64,000 nucleotides of DNA from Roseomonas sp. Lineage in GTDB: Bacteria; Pseudomonadota; Alphaproteobacteria; Acetobacterales; Acetobacteraceae. Made by a program: the position numbers and the translations under genes. Positions 8,417 through 16,517 of the stretch are shown one piece after another; position 1 is the stretch's first letter, and each line of letters starts with the position of its first letter. The DNA lies in the NCBI GenBank assembly GCA_031180725.1, contig JAPSLO010000008.1, positions 253,471-317,470 of the forward strand, given 5' to 3'. The notes beneath the pieces were generated by a model. That model was not told the DNA's origin. It saw only the letters and a program-made list of their open reading frames with translations, and searched no databases.

Positions 8417-9607
8417 ATGCCCAACCCCCTCGTCCTGATCGCCGGCGCTGGCCCCTCCGGCCTGACGGCCGCGCTGTTCCTGGCCCACTCCGGCGTGCCG
8501 GTGCGCGTGCTGGAACGCCACATGCAGCCCTTCGAGGACCCGCGTGCCGCCACGCTGCACCCGCCGACGCTGGAGATCTTCGCGCCCAGCGGCGTGGCGC
8601 AGGACCTGCTGGCCGAAGGCATTTGCGCCCCGGTCTGGCAGTTCCGGGGCCGGGCGGAAGGCGTGGTGGCGGAATTCGACCTCGGCCTGCTGGACGATGT
8701 CACGCCCTTCCCCTTCCGGCTGCAATGCGAGCAGCACAAGCTGTGCCGGATCCTGCTGCGCCACCTCGCCGCCTTTCCCCATGTCGAGTTGATCTGGGGC
8801 ACGGAGGTGACGGGCGTCGCCCAGGACGGCGACGGGGTGACGGTCACGACGCATGACGGCGAGCACCGCGCCAGCTTCCTGATCGGCGCGGATGGTGGCC
8901 GCAGCGTCGTACGGAAGAGCCAGAACATTGCCTTCAAAGGCTTCACCTACCCCGAGCGCTTCCTGGTGGTGACCACGCCCGAGGACATGGAAGCGAAAGG
9001 TTATGCGCTATCCTGCTACGTCTCGGATCCCGTCACCTGGTGCGCACTGTTCAAGGTGCCGGCTAAGGGCCCGCCGGGCCTCTGGCGCATCGTCTTCCCC
9101 ACCGATCCGTCGGCTGAAGAAACCGCGCTGCTGGATTTCGCCGGCGCCCAGGCACGGGTGCGGGCGCTAATCCCGCAGCCGGGCGCCTTCGACGTGGTGC
9201 ACACCAATCTCTACGCCGTGCATCAGCGCGTCGCCGCTACCTTCCGCCATGGCCGCGTGCTGCTGGCCGGAGATGCGGCGCATGTGAACAACCCGCTGGG
9301 CGGGATGGGCATGAATTTCGGCATCCACGACGCTGCGCTGGCCGCGGCGCGCGTCGCCGCGGTGCTGGATGGCGGTGCGGATGACCTGCTGGACCGCTAC
9401 GACCGCCAGCGCCGCCATGTCGCGGAGGCCTTCCTGCAGGCCATGACCATCGCCAACAAGAAGGCGCTGGAGGAAAAGGACCCTACCGCCCGCGCCGCGC
9501 GCCTGGAGGAGCTGCGCGCTACCGCCGCCGATCCGGCGAAGGCGCGCGCGCATCTGCTGAAGACCAGCATGATCGAGGGCGTGCGCGCCGCCGCGGCGAT
9601 CGCCTGA
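8417..9607 (+). CDS. FAD-dependent monooxygenase (aromatic hydroxylase type)
   Basis: A protein of 396 residues of the class A flavin hydroxylase family: GAGPSGLTAA at about residues 10-19 for ADP binding, GADGGRSVVR for the DG motif, and GDAAHVNNPLGGMGMNFGIHDA for the FAD ribityl and C-terminal motifs. The last pattern is like MhpA/phenol-hydroxylase relatives rather than the short salicylate hydroxylase type. The substrate is unknown. It is divergent from puuD across 116 bases. The shared upstream region might mean shared control, but its N-terminus does not look like the flavin urate oxidase HpxO, so a role in urate breakdown is not supported by the motifs. Confidence 0.88.
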   Translation: MPNPLVLIAGAGPSGLTAALFLAHSGVPVRVLERHMQPFEDPRAATLHPPTLEIFAPSGVAQDLLAEGICAPVWQFRGRAEGVVAEFDLGLLDDVTPFPFRLQCEQHKLCRILLRHLAAFPHVELIWGTEVTGVAQDGDGVTVTTHDGEHRASFLIGADGGRSVVRKSQNIAFKGFTYPERFLVVTTPEDMEAKGYALSCYVSDPVTWCALFKVPAKGPPGLWRIVFPTDPSAEETALLDFAGAQARVRALIPQPGAFDVVHTNLYAVHQRVAATFRHGRVLLAGDAAHVNNPLGGMGMNFGIHDAALAAARVAAVLDGGADDLLDRYDRQRRHVAEAFLQAMTIANKKALEEKDPTARAARLEELRATAADPAKARAHLLKTSMIEGVRAAAAIA

Positions 9608-9629
9608 AGCCGCGCCGCCTCACGCGGCC

Positions 9630-10616
9630 TCAGCTTTCCAGCCGCACGCCCGCGCCGCGCACCACCTCGCCCCACAGGGCGACGTCGCGGCGGATGCGGC
9701 GCGCGAAGGGCTCGGGCCCCTCGCCCAGCGGATCGGCGCCGAGCGCCGCCACCCGCGCCCGCACCGCCGGCCGTTCCAGCGCGGCGGCCAACACGCCATG
9801 CACCCGCGCCACCACCGCGGCCGGCAAGCCGGCCGGGCCCACCAGCCCGTTCCAGGTCAGCGTCTCGAAGCCCGGCACCACCTCGGCGATGGGTGGCGCT
9901 TCCGGTAGTTGCGGGTGCCGCGTCGGGGCGGAGACGCCATGGATGCGGATGGCGGGGTTGCCCCGGTGCGGCAGCACTTCGGACAAATTCGCGAAGCTGA
10001 CCGGAACCCTGCCCCCGATCACATCCAGCAGTGCCGGCGCGCCACCACGATAGGGCACGTGCTCCGCCTGCACGCCGATGCGCTGCAGCAGCAGCGCCAT
10101 GGACAGATGCTGCAGGCTGCCCACCCCGCCCGAGGCATAAGCGAAACGCCCGCTGCGCGCCTGCATCCAGCCCAGCAGTTCCGTCAGCCGTGCCGCATCC
10201 ACCTCGCGATGGCTGATCAGCACGAAGGGGTTGGTGCCCAGGTTCACAATGGGCTGCAGATCGGTCAGCACATCGAAGCGCGGCCGCTGCGCCACCGCCA
10301 CTGGCGCGATCGCCAGATTTGCCAGCGAGGCCATCATCAGCACATGACCATCCGCCGGGGCTCGCAGCAATGCCTCCACGGCCAGCAGCCCGCCGGCGCC
10401 GGTGCGGTTCTCCACCGGGAAGGTGGCAGCGGATATGGCCTCGGCCAGGAGTTCGGCGGACAGCCTGGCGAGGCTGTCCGTGTTGCCGCCGGGTGCGAAG
10501 GGCACCAGGATGCGCACCGGCCGTTCCGGCCAGGTCTCGGCGCCCGCCGGGCGCGCCAGCAGAGGCGGCAAGGCAAGCGAAAAGGCGGCGGCCAGAACCC
10601 GGCGGCGACCAAGCAT
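9630..10616 (-). CDS. Bug family tripartite tricarboxylate transporter substrate-binding protein
   Basis: A periplasmic binding protein of 328 residues. It has a signal peptide (MLGRRRVLAAAFSLALPPLL...AGA), then WPERPVRILVPFAPGGNTDSLAR and VENRTGAGG, both hallmarks of Bug/TctC receptors, and LPEAPPIAEVVPGFE in the C-terminal half. The start at 10616 puts the twin-arginine-like RRR next to the hydrophobic core; the frame is open further upstream to 10697. It is convergent with the flavin monooxygenase gene and has no permease partner nearby. The ligand is unknown, probably a carboxylate. Confidence 0.92.
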   Translation of the reverse strand: MLGRRRVLAAAFSLALPPLLARPAGAETWPERPVRILVPFAPGGNTDSLARLSAELLAEAISAATFPVENRTGAGGLLAVEALLRAPADGHVLMMASLANLAIAPVAVAQRPRFDVLTDLQPIVNLGTNPFVLISHREVDAARLTELLGWMQARSGRFAYASGGVGSLQHLSMALLLQRIGVQAEHVPYRGGAPALLDVIGGRVPVSFANLSEVLPHRGNPAIRIHGVSAPTRHPQLPEAPPIAEVVPGFETLTWNGLVGPAGLPAAVVARVHGVLAAALERPAVRARVAALGADPLGEGPEPFARRIRRDVALWGEVVRGAGVRLES

Positions 10617-10765
10617 GAGCAATCTCCGGTCGGATTTGCAAAGACTAACCTCGACCTGCGCGCGATGACAGGCCCTCGGACGCCGCAAACGGCACATCGC
10701 GCGCCCGTGTTGAACGCCGCCGCGGCGGGGCCCTAACTTCCTTCACCGCCACCACGGAGTACATC

Positions 10766-12436
10766 ATGCGCCTGCGCCTTCCTGGCCTCCTTCTGGCCGG
10801 CAGCCTGACCCTGGCCGGCGCCGCCGCTCTGGCCCAGGCCGAGGCGGAACGCCGGCTGGATGCTGCGCTGGACCGGCTTCGCGACGCGTTGGGGCCAGAG
10901 ACGCGGCTGGAGATCGGCGCGCGGCAGGTGGACCCGGTTACCGGCGCAGCCCGGCTGAATGATGTCGTCGTCGTGCAGGGCGCGCGCCGGCTGACGCTGC
11001 CCGAGGTCCGGCTGCAGGATGTCGGGCCGATGCGGATCGGCCGCGCCGAATTCGCCGCCCCGCGCCTTCAGGAAGGCGACGCCGGCATGTCGGAAGCCGG
11101 CCGTGTGCTGATCGCCGGCCTGCCCCTGCCGCCCGAGGGCCAGTCCCTGGACCTCAACAACCTGACCTTCGATGCCCTCGAGGTGGAGGGCCTGCGGATG
11201 CAGAACCGGGACAGGGGAGCGCTCCAGCTCGGCCGCATCAGCCTGAACGGCTGGACCCCCGATGCCATCGCCGGCGGCAGCCTGGAGGGGCTGGACTACC
11301 GCAGCGCCGACAAGCGCCCGCAGGTGCTGCGCCTCGGCCGGGCCCGGCTGGAGGCGCTGGTGCTGCCGCGCAGCCAGGGCGAGTTCGACCCGCAAGTCTT
11401 CCGCGCCGGCTTGCTCAGCCTGGAAGGCGCCGAGCTGGAGGCGCCGCAGCAGCAGGTCAGCCTGCGGCTCGGCCGCGTCCTGCTGCGTGACTGGGTGCCC
11501 GGGCGGCTGACGGAGCTGGCGGTTGAAGGCCTCAACCTGGTCAGCCCGGCGCAGAGCTATGGCATGGCGGATGTCACGCTTGGACGCTTCTCGGCTTCCG
11601 GCATGGATGCGGCCACCATGCTCTCCGCGCTAATGGAGGAGCGGCAGGTGCCGGATCCGCGGCCGGGGGTCACCCAGTCCATCGCCGCCGAGGGGCTGGC
11701 GGTGTCGCTGGATGGCGCGCCGCTGTTCGATCTCGGCCGGCTGGCGATGCAAGGCGCCCTGGAGGGTGGTATCGGGCGGGGCAGCCTGCTCGCCGAGGGC
11801 CTGCGCATCGTGCCCCCCGCGGGCAGCGGCGCCTGGTTGGATAGCCTGGGCTACAGCGCCATCGCCGGACGAGTGGAAAGCAGCGCCAGCCTGCCCCGGA
11901 ACGGCGGCACGCTGGAGGTTGCGCCGCTGTCCCTCACCTGGGACGACGCGGCCAGCCTGACGCTCACCGCGCGGGTGGCGGAGATGCCCGGCAGCCCGCC
12001 GGAAGGCGCGCCGCTGGACAGCGACGCGATGATGGCGCGCTACGCCGCTGCGCAGCTGGCCGGCGCCAGCCTGGCCTGGCGCGATCATGGGCTGATCGGG
12101 CGGCTGGTGGCGCAACAGGCCCGCCAGCAGCGCCAGCCCGAACCCCGCATCCGGGAGCAATGGGCGCAGATGGCCCTTTCCATGCCGCTGCCCGGGGAAC
12201 GGCCCGCGGCGCGCCGCAACGCCCCGCCCGCCAAGGGCGGCGGTGCGCCGACAGATGCGACGGACGCCTTCGCATCGATCCGCCAGGCGCTGGCCAGCTT
12301 CATCCGCCAGCCCGGCACGCTGGAGATTACGCTGGCCCCGCCGCAGCCCATCCGCTTCCTGGAGTTCGGCAGTCTGGCAGGAACGGCGCCCGGGCAGATC
12401 GTGCAGCGTCTCGGCCTTACGGTCACCGCACGCTGA
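10766..12436 (+). CDS. Secreted hypothetical protein with internal LGR repeats
   Basis: A protein of 556 residues that I do not recognise. It has a clear signal peptide (MRLRLPGLLLAGSLTLAGAAALAQA), so it is periplasmic or outer-membrane associated. The body is rich in short beta-strand-like stretches and contains a repeated pattern, hydrophobic-LGR-x-x-L-x-x-W-x-P followed about 15 residues later by EGL: LQLGRISLNGWTP at 153-165, LRLGRVLLRDWVP at 233-245, and a weaker LFDLGRLAMQG at 320-330. Residues 435-505 look disordered (Gln-, Arg-, Ala- and Pro-rich). The layout recalls AsmA-like or DUF945-type proteins, but I cannot assign a family. It is transcribed alone, with an M20 hydrolase 70 bases downstream on the same strand. 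Confidence 0.75.
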   Translation: MRLRLPGLLLAGSLTLAGAAALAQAEAERRLDAALDRLRDALGPETRLEIGARQVDPVTGAARLNDVVVVQGARRLTLPEVRLQDVGPMRIGRAEFAAPRLQEGDAGMSEAGRVLIAGLPLPPEGQSLDLNNLTFDALEVEGLRMQNRDRGALQLGRISLNGWTPDAIAGGSLEGLDYRSADKRPQVLRLGRARLEALVLPRSQGEFDPQVFRAGLLSLEGAELEAPQQQVSLRLGRVLLRDWVPGRLTELAVEGLNLVSPAQSYGMADVTLGRFSASGMDAATMLSALMEERQVPDPRPGVTQSIAAEGLAVSLDGAPLFDLGRLAMQGALEGGIGRGSLLAEGLRIVPPAGSGAWLDSLGYSAIAGRVESSASLPRNGGTLEVAPLSLTWDDAASLTLTARVAEMPGSPPEGAPLDSDAMMARYAAAQLAGASLAWRDHGLIGRLVAQQARQQRQPEPRIREQWAQMALSMPLPGERPAARRNAPPAKGGGAPTDATDAFASIRQALASFIRQPGTLEITLAPPQPIRFLEFGSLAGTAPGQIVQRLGLTVTAR

Positions 12437-12505
12437 GGCGCCCGCCTGGGCCATTGATCCGCCGCGCAGCAGCGGCGACACATGCCCGGAGACCGGGAGA
12501 GTAGG

Positions 12506-13774
12506 ATGCTAAAGACGGTAGCGCCCAATGCCGTGGCGGCGGTCAGCGAAGCACGGCAGTGGGATCGCCTGATGCAGATGGCGAGGATCGGCGCCATCCC
12601 CGGCGAGGGCGTGAACCGCGCCTGCTTGACCGACCTCGACCGCCAGGCCCGGCGGCTACTGATCTCCTGGGCGAAGGGGCTTGGGCTCGGCGTCTCGGTG
12701 GATGCGCTGGGCAACCTCTTCCTGCGGCATGAGGGCACGGAGCCCGGCCTGCCACCGGTGCTGACCGGCAGCCACATGGACACCCAGCCGAATGGCGGCC
12801 GCTTCGACGGCATTTGGGGTGTGATCGCCGGGCTGGAGGCTGTGCAGGCCCTGCGCGAGGCCGGCGTGGCGACGAAGCGCCCGATCGAGGTGGTGGCCTG
12901 GACCAATGAGGAAGGCGGCCGCTTCGCGCCGGGCTGCATGGGCAGCATGGCCTATGCCGGTTTCCGGCCCCCGAACACATGGGACAGCGTGACCGACAAT
13001 GACGGCCTGACCTTCGGCGAGGAGTTGCGCAAGCACCTGGTGCTGGAATCCGACATTCCGCGCCGCGGCCTGGGCGTGTTGGATGGCCCCGCCCCCTTCG
13101 CCTATGTCGAGGCGCATATCGAACAGGGCCCACGGCTGGAAGCCGAGGGCATGGATATCGGCGTGGTGGAGGGCATTCAGGGTAGCCGCTGGTTCCTGGT
13201 GGAGATCGCCGGCAAGACCGACCACGCGGGCACCGCGCCGCTGTCGCTGCGCAAGGATGCGGTGCAGGACATGGTCCGCGCCATCACCGCGCTGAACCGG
13301 CTGATGGAAGACCCGACCGATGTGCTGCGCTTCACTGTCGGGCGCATCGAGGTGAATCCCAACACCTCCAACTCCGTCGCGGACCGGGTGCGCTTCACCA
13401 TCGATTTCCGCCACCCGGAGAAGTTCGTGCTGTTGCAGCGTGGCGATGCCATCGCGGCCACGGTGCAGGCCGCGATGACAAGCTGCACGGCGACGGTGAC
13501 GGAGCGGTTCCACGCCCTGCCCGCGCGCTTCGAATCGACCGTGCCCGATGCGGTGGAGGCGGCGGCGAAGGCGCAGGGCCTGAAGTCGCTGCGCATGCCG
13601 TCCGGCGCGTTCCACGACGCGCAGTTCCTGGTGCCGCTCTGCCCCACCGGCATGATCTTCGTACCCTGCCGCGGTGGCGTCAGCCATCACCCGAGCGAAT
13701 ACAGCGAGCCGCATCAGCTCGCCGCCGGCACGCGCGTGCTGACGGCAGTGCTGGCGGATCTGGCGAACCGATAG
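12506..13774 (+). CDS. M20 family Zn-dependent hydrolase (N-carbamoyl-L-amino acid hydrolase-like)
   Basis: A protein of 422 residues of the same M20 amidase family as the one at 3280-4479, but clearly a different subtype. The motifs run GSHMDTQPNGGRFDGIWG, WTNEEGGRFAPGCMGS, AHIEQGPRLE, GKTDHAGTAPL, PSGAFHDAQFL and GVSHHPSEYS, giving a full set of metal ligands and the dimerisation domain. FAPGCMGS matches beta-ureidopropionase and N-carbamoyl-L-amino acid hydrolases. It removes a carbamoyl group in the cytoplasm, giving an amino acid, CO2 and NH3. The start at 12506 (MLKTV) is preceded by GGGAGAG. It is convergent with the DUF3830-like gene, 17 bases away. Confidence 0.9.
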   Translation: MLKTVAPNAVAAVSEARQWDRLMQMARIGAIPGEGVNRACLTDLDRQARRLLISWAKGLGLGVSVDALGNLFLRHEGTEPGLPPVLTGSHMDTQPNGGRFDGIWGVIAGLEAVQALREAGVATKRPIEVVAWTNEEGGRFAPGCMGSMAYAGFRPPNTWDSVTDNDGLTFGEELRKHLVLESDIPRRGLGVLDGPAPFAYVEAHIEQGPRLEAEGMDIGVVEGIQGSRWFLVEIAGKTDHAGTAPLSLRKDAVQDMVRAITALNRLMEDPTDVLRFTVGRIEVNPNTSNSVADRVRFTIDFRHPEKFVLLQRGDAIAATVQAAMTSCTATVTERFHALPARFESTVPDAVEAAAKAQGLKSLRMPSGAFHDAQFLVPLCPTGMIFVPCRGGVSHHPSEYSEPHQLAAGTRVLTAVLADLANR

Positions 13775-13791
13775 GGCCTCGATGCCGGCCG

Positions 13792-14235
13792 TCAGGCCGC
13801 GCGGAAAGTGATGGTCTTGGCCCCGTCCCACAGCACGGAGCGGCCGATCCGCGCCAGCCTATCCAGGCCCGAGGTGATGGTCAGGAAGTGGTTGCCCGCC
13901 AACTGGCCGGCCTTGCTGGCGAAGCAGCAGGGGCCGTAGGCGATCAGGATCTCCGTCTCACTAAGGCTGGTCGGCATGCCGCCGGGATAGACGATGACCT
14001 GGCCCGGGGCGGGGTGGCTGGTGGCGTTCTCGAAACCCAGCGACAGGTCGCGCTCGCCCATCGGGATCCAGCAGGCTTCGCCGGACCAGCGCACATGGAT
14101 GATGCGGTCGCTGAATGGCAGCAGTTCCCGGAACCGCGCCACGGTCTTCGGCGCGTCCTGCGCTTCGAAGACGGCGGGGAAGATCTCTCCGGCGATGTCG
14201 ATCTGTATGTCGGCCACGTGTTGGTCCTGCTTCAC
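13792..14235 (-). CDS. DUF3830-like (cyclophilin-fold) protein
   Basis: A protein of 147 residues without signal peptide or membrane segments. The central block GQVIVYPGG, the following SETEILIAYG, and FASKAGQLAGNHFLTI match what I recall of the DUF3830 family, thought to have a cyclophilin-like fold and commonly found in catabolic clusters with amidohydrolases and transporters. No enzymatic activity is established for the family to my knowledge. Here it is convergent with an M20 hydrolase and sits 92 bases downstream of two SDR genes on its own strand, so it may be the last gene of that operon. Confidence 0.7.
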   Translation of the reverse strand: MKQDQHVADIQIDIAGEIFPAVFEAQDAPKTVARFRELLPFSDRIIHVRWSGEACWIPMGERDLSLGFENATSHPAPGQVIVYPGGMPTSLSETEILIAYGPCCFASKAGQLAGNHFLTITSGLDRLARIGRSVLWDGAKTITFRAA

Positions 14236-14327
14236 GGAAGGCTGCGCAGCCCGCTACGCGAGGTGCGGGCCTTCGCCAAGGGGGAGGTGGGGATTTCAGC
14301 AATCGGCGCTCGCATCGAGGGCCGGAG

Positions 14328-15023
14328 TCAGGCCGTGGCGCCGCCATCCACGGCCAGGGCCTGGCCAGTCACATTGCCCGCCGCCGGAGAGGCCAGGAAG
14401 GCCACCAGCTCCGCCACTTCCTCCGGCGTCGTGATGCGGCCGGTGGGGGTGGTGGCGGCAGCCTCGGCCTCGGTCATGCCCAGCTCGCGCCAGCGCGCCT
14501 CCGCCATCGCGGTCGGCACCCAGCCCGGACAGACCGCATTCACCGTGATGCCGCGCGGGGCGAGTTGCAGCGCCAGCGCCCGCACCAGGCCGATGACGCC
14601 ATGCTTCGCCGCGCAATAGGCCACCTGATCCGGCGCGCCACGCAGCCCGAGCACCGAGGAGATGGCGACGATCCGTCCCGCCCGGTCCGGCAGCAGCCGG
14701 CGCGCGGCCATGGCGCAGCGCCAGGTGCCATCCAGATTGGCGCCCAGCACGGCCTGCCAATGCGTCTCTTCCGGGTCCTCGGCCGGGTCGGCGCCGGCGA
14801 TGCCGGCGGCCGTCACCAGGACATCCAGCCGGCCCAACCCGCCGAAGAAGGCACCTACGGAAGCCGGATCCGCCACATCCATCGCAGCAAAGCGCAATCC
14901 TGCCGGGAGGCTGGCCGGCGCGGTGCGGGATGCCACAATGACTTCGTGTCCTGCCGCCGCCAGACGCCGGGCGCAGGCCAAGCCGATGCCGCGCGTGCCG
15001 CCCGTAACGAGTGCGAGGCTCAT
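14328..15023 (-). CDS. SDR family oxidoreductase (second of a coupled pair)
   Basis: A short-chain dehydrogenase of 231 residues. It has TGGTRGIG (8-15), VTAAGIAG in place of the usual NNAG, the active-site YCAAK motif, a CPGWVPTAM stretch, and C-terminal TGQALAVDGGATA. The start ATG (15021-15023) overlaps the stop of the upstream SDR as ATGA. The SDR-SDR arrangement behind a HAD phosphatase suggests stepwise oxidation of a phosphorylated or sugar-like alcohol, but no substrate can be read from the sequence. Confidence 0.9.
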   Translation of the reverse strand: MSLALVTGGTRGIGLACARRLAAAGHEVIVASRTAPASLPAGLRFAAMDVADPASVGAFFGGLGRLDVLVTAAGIAGADPAEDPEETHWQAVLGANLDGTWRCAMAARRLLPDRAGRIVAISSVLGLRGAPDQVAYCAAKHGVIGLVRALALQLAPRGITVNAVCPGWVPTAMAEARWRELGMTEAEAAATTPTGRITTPEEVAELVAFLASPAAGNVTGQALAVDGGATA

Positions 15024-15754
15024 TCCGCCGTGGTCCCGCCATCCACCGGCATGACGATGCCGGTGACGAAGCTGGCATGGTCGCTGGCCAGGAAGGCAAC
15101 CACCGCCGCGATCTCCAGCGGGTCCGCGAAGCGCCCGAGCGGCACGGCCGCGGCATAGGCGGCCGCGCTGCCCGTCGCGTAGCGCTCCGGATAGCGCGCG
15201 GCCAGTTCCGCGATCACCCGGCGCAGCATGGCGGTGTCGGTGCTGCCGGGCGCGATGCAGTTGAAGCGGATGCGCTTCGGCGCCCAATCCAGCGCCGCGC
15301 TGCGCGTCAGCTGCGCGATCGCAGCCTTGCTGGCGCCATAGGCTGCCGAAACCCGCTTGCCGATCAGCGCCTGGTCGGAGGCGATGTTCACCACCGCCCC
15401 GCCCCCCGCCGCCACCATGTGCGGAATGGTCGCCTGCAGCACGGCGAAGGGGCCCAGCACATTCACCCGGAAGATCCGCTCGGCCTCGGCGATCGGCGTG
15501 TCCACCAGATCGCCCAGCACCGTGGCGCCGGCATTGTTCACCACGATGTCGAGCCCACCCAGCGCCGCCACCGCGGCTTCCACATGGCCCGCCACGCTGG
15601 GCAGGTCCGCCAGGTCCACCTCCGGCAGGTCGAGCCCCGCCACGCGGCAGCCCGAGGCTTCCAGCACGCTCTGGATGGCCCCGCCGATCCCGCCGCGATG
15701 GCCGGTGACGATGGCCCGCTTGCCGGCCAGGCCATTGATGACCGGCACCGTCAT
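15020..15754 (-). CDS. SDR family oxidoreductase (first of a coupled pair)
   Basis: A short-chain dehydrogenase of 244 residues with TGHRGGIG at the cofactor site, DLPEVDL, which suggests NAD preference because the strand after the glycine motif ends in an acidic residue, NNAGATV, YGASK as catalytic pair, and C-terminal VTGIVMPVDGG. It overlaps the HAD phosphatase stop upstream (ATGA at 15751-15754) and the next SDR downstream (ATGA at 15020-15023). Three genes in a row joined by ATGA overlaps mean strong translational coupling. Confidence 0.92.
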   Translation of the reverse strand: MTVPVINGLAGKRAIVTGHRGGIGGAIQSVLEASGCRVAGLDLPEVDLADLPSVAGHVEAAVAALGGLDIVVNNAGATVLGDLVDTPIAEAERIFRVNVLGPFAVLQATIPHMVAAGGGAVVNIASDQALIGKRVSAAYGASKAAIAQLTRSAALDWAPKRIRFNCIAPGSTDTAMLRRVIAELAARYPERYATGSAAAYAAAVPLGRFADPLEIAAVVAFLASDHASFVTGIVMPVDGGTTAE

Positions 15755-16359
15755 GGCAGCAGCCCCAGTTCAACGAGCGCCGCCCGCAGCGTGCCGGCCT
15801 CTCGGAAATGGTGGGCGCGCATGCCCACCGCCTCCGCGCCACGGACGTTCTTCTCACTGTCGTCGATGAACAGGCAGCGCCCGGCCTCCAGCCCGTTGCG
15901 GGCCAGCAGGCGGCGATAGATGGCCGGATCGGGCTTCACCAACTTCTCCTCGCCGCTGACCACCACGTCCCGGAACTGCCGCAGGAAGGGGAAGCGGACC
16001 TGGGCCTCGGCGAATTTCTCGGTGGAGAAATTGGTGATGGCATAGAGCGGCACGCCGGCCGCGCGCAGCTCCTCCATCACGGCCACGGTCCCCGGGACCT
16101 CGCCGGGCACCATCTCGTGCCAGCGTTCGGAATAGGCGCGGATCAGGGCCTCATGCTGGGGAAACAGGGGCAGGCGCTCGGCGATCGCCTCGGCCCAGCT
16201 CCGGCCGCGGTCCTGTTCCAGGTTCCAGGCATCGGTGCAGACCTCGGCCAGGAAGCGCTCCATCTCCGCCGGGTCGGGCAGCAGCTTGCGGTAGAGGTTG
16301 CGCGGATCCCACAGGATCAGCACGTTGCCCACGTCGAACACCACGGTATCCACGCGCAA
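15751..16359 (-). CDS. HAD superfamily hydrolase (phosphatase-like)
   Basis: About 202 residues with all four HAD motifs: DTVVFDVGNVL (motif I), AITNFS (motif II), the lysine in EEKLVKPDP (motif III) and FIDDSEKNV (motif IV). The helical cap lies between motifs I and II, as in HAD-IA enzymes such as YihX-type phosphatases and haloacid dehalogenases. I place the start at a TTG (complement of 16357-16359) because GGGGAG sits 8 bases upstream and the protein then begins right at the first strand; a GTG at 16368 is an alternative. It heads the HAD-SDR-SDR operon. The substrate is unknown. Confidence 0.85.
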   Translation of the reverse strand: MRVDTVVFDVGNVLILWDPRNLYRKLLPDPAEMERFLAEVCTDAWNLEQDRGRSWAEAIAERLPLFPQHEALIRAYSERWHEMVPGEVPGTVAVMEELRAAGVPLYAITNFSTEKFAEAQVRFPFLRQFRDVVVSGEEKLVKPDPAIYRRLLARNGLEAGRCLFIDDSEKNVRGAEAVGMRAHHFREAGTLRAALVELGLLP

Positions 16360-16517
16360 CCCGGTCACTCCCCAGCCGATCCGAAGGCTTTCTGGCGCGG
16401 TCAGGCCAAGCTGTGAAGCCGCCGCATGACAGTGGCGCGGCCGGTGCCGGTTCCCCGCCCTTGCGGGAGCCGCCCGACAGGGGCAGAACCCGGGCCCCTC
16501 CCCCGGGGTTGGCACGC

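Noticed and set aside
9609-9628. Six-base-pair inverted repeat between the convergent monooxygenase and Bug genes
   Set aside because: The stem is too short and lacks a T run; such repeats are expected by chance in this GC-rich DNA.
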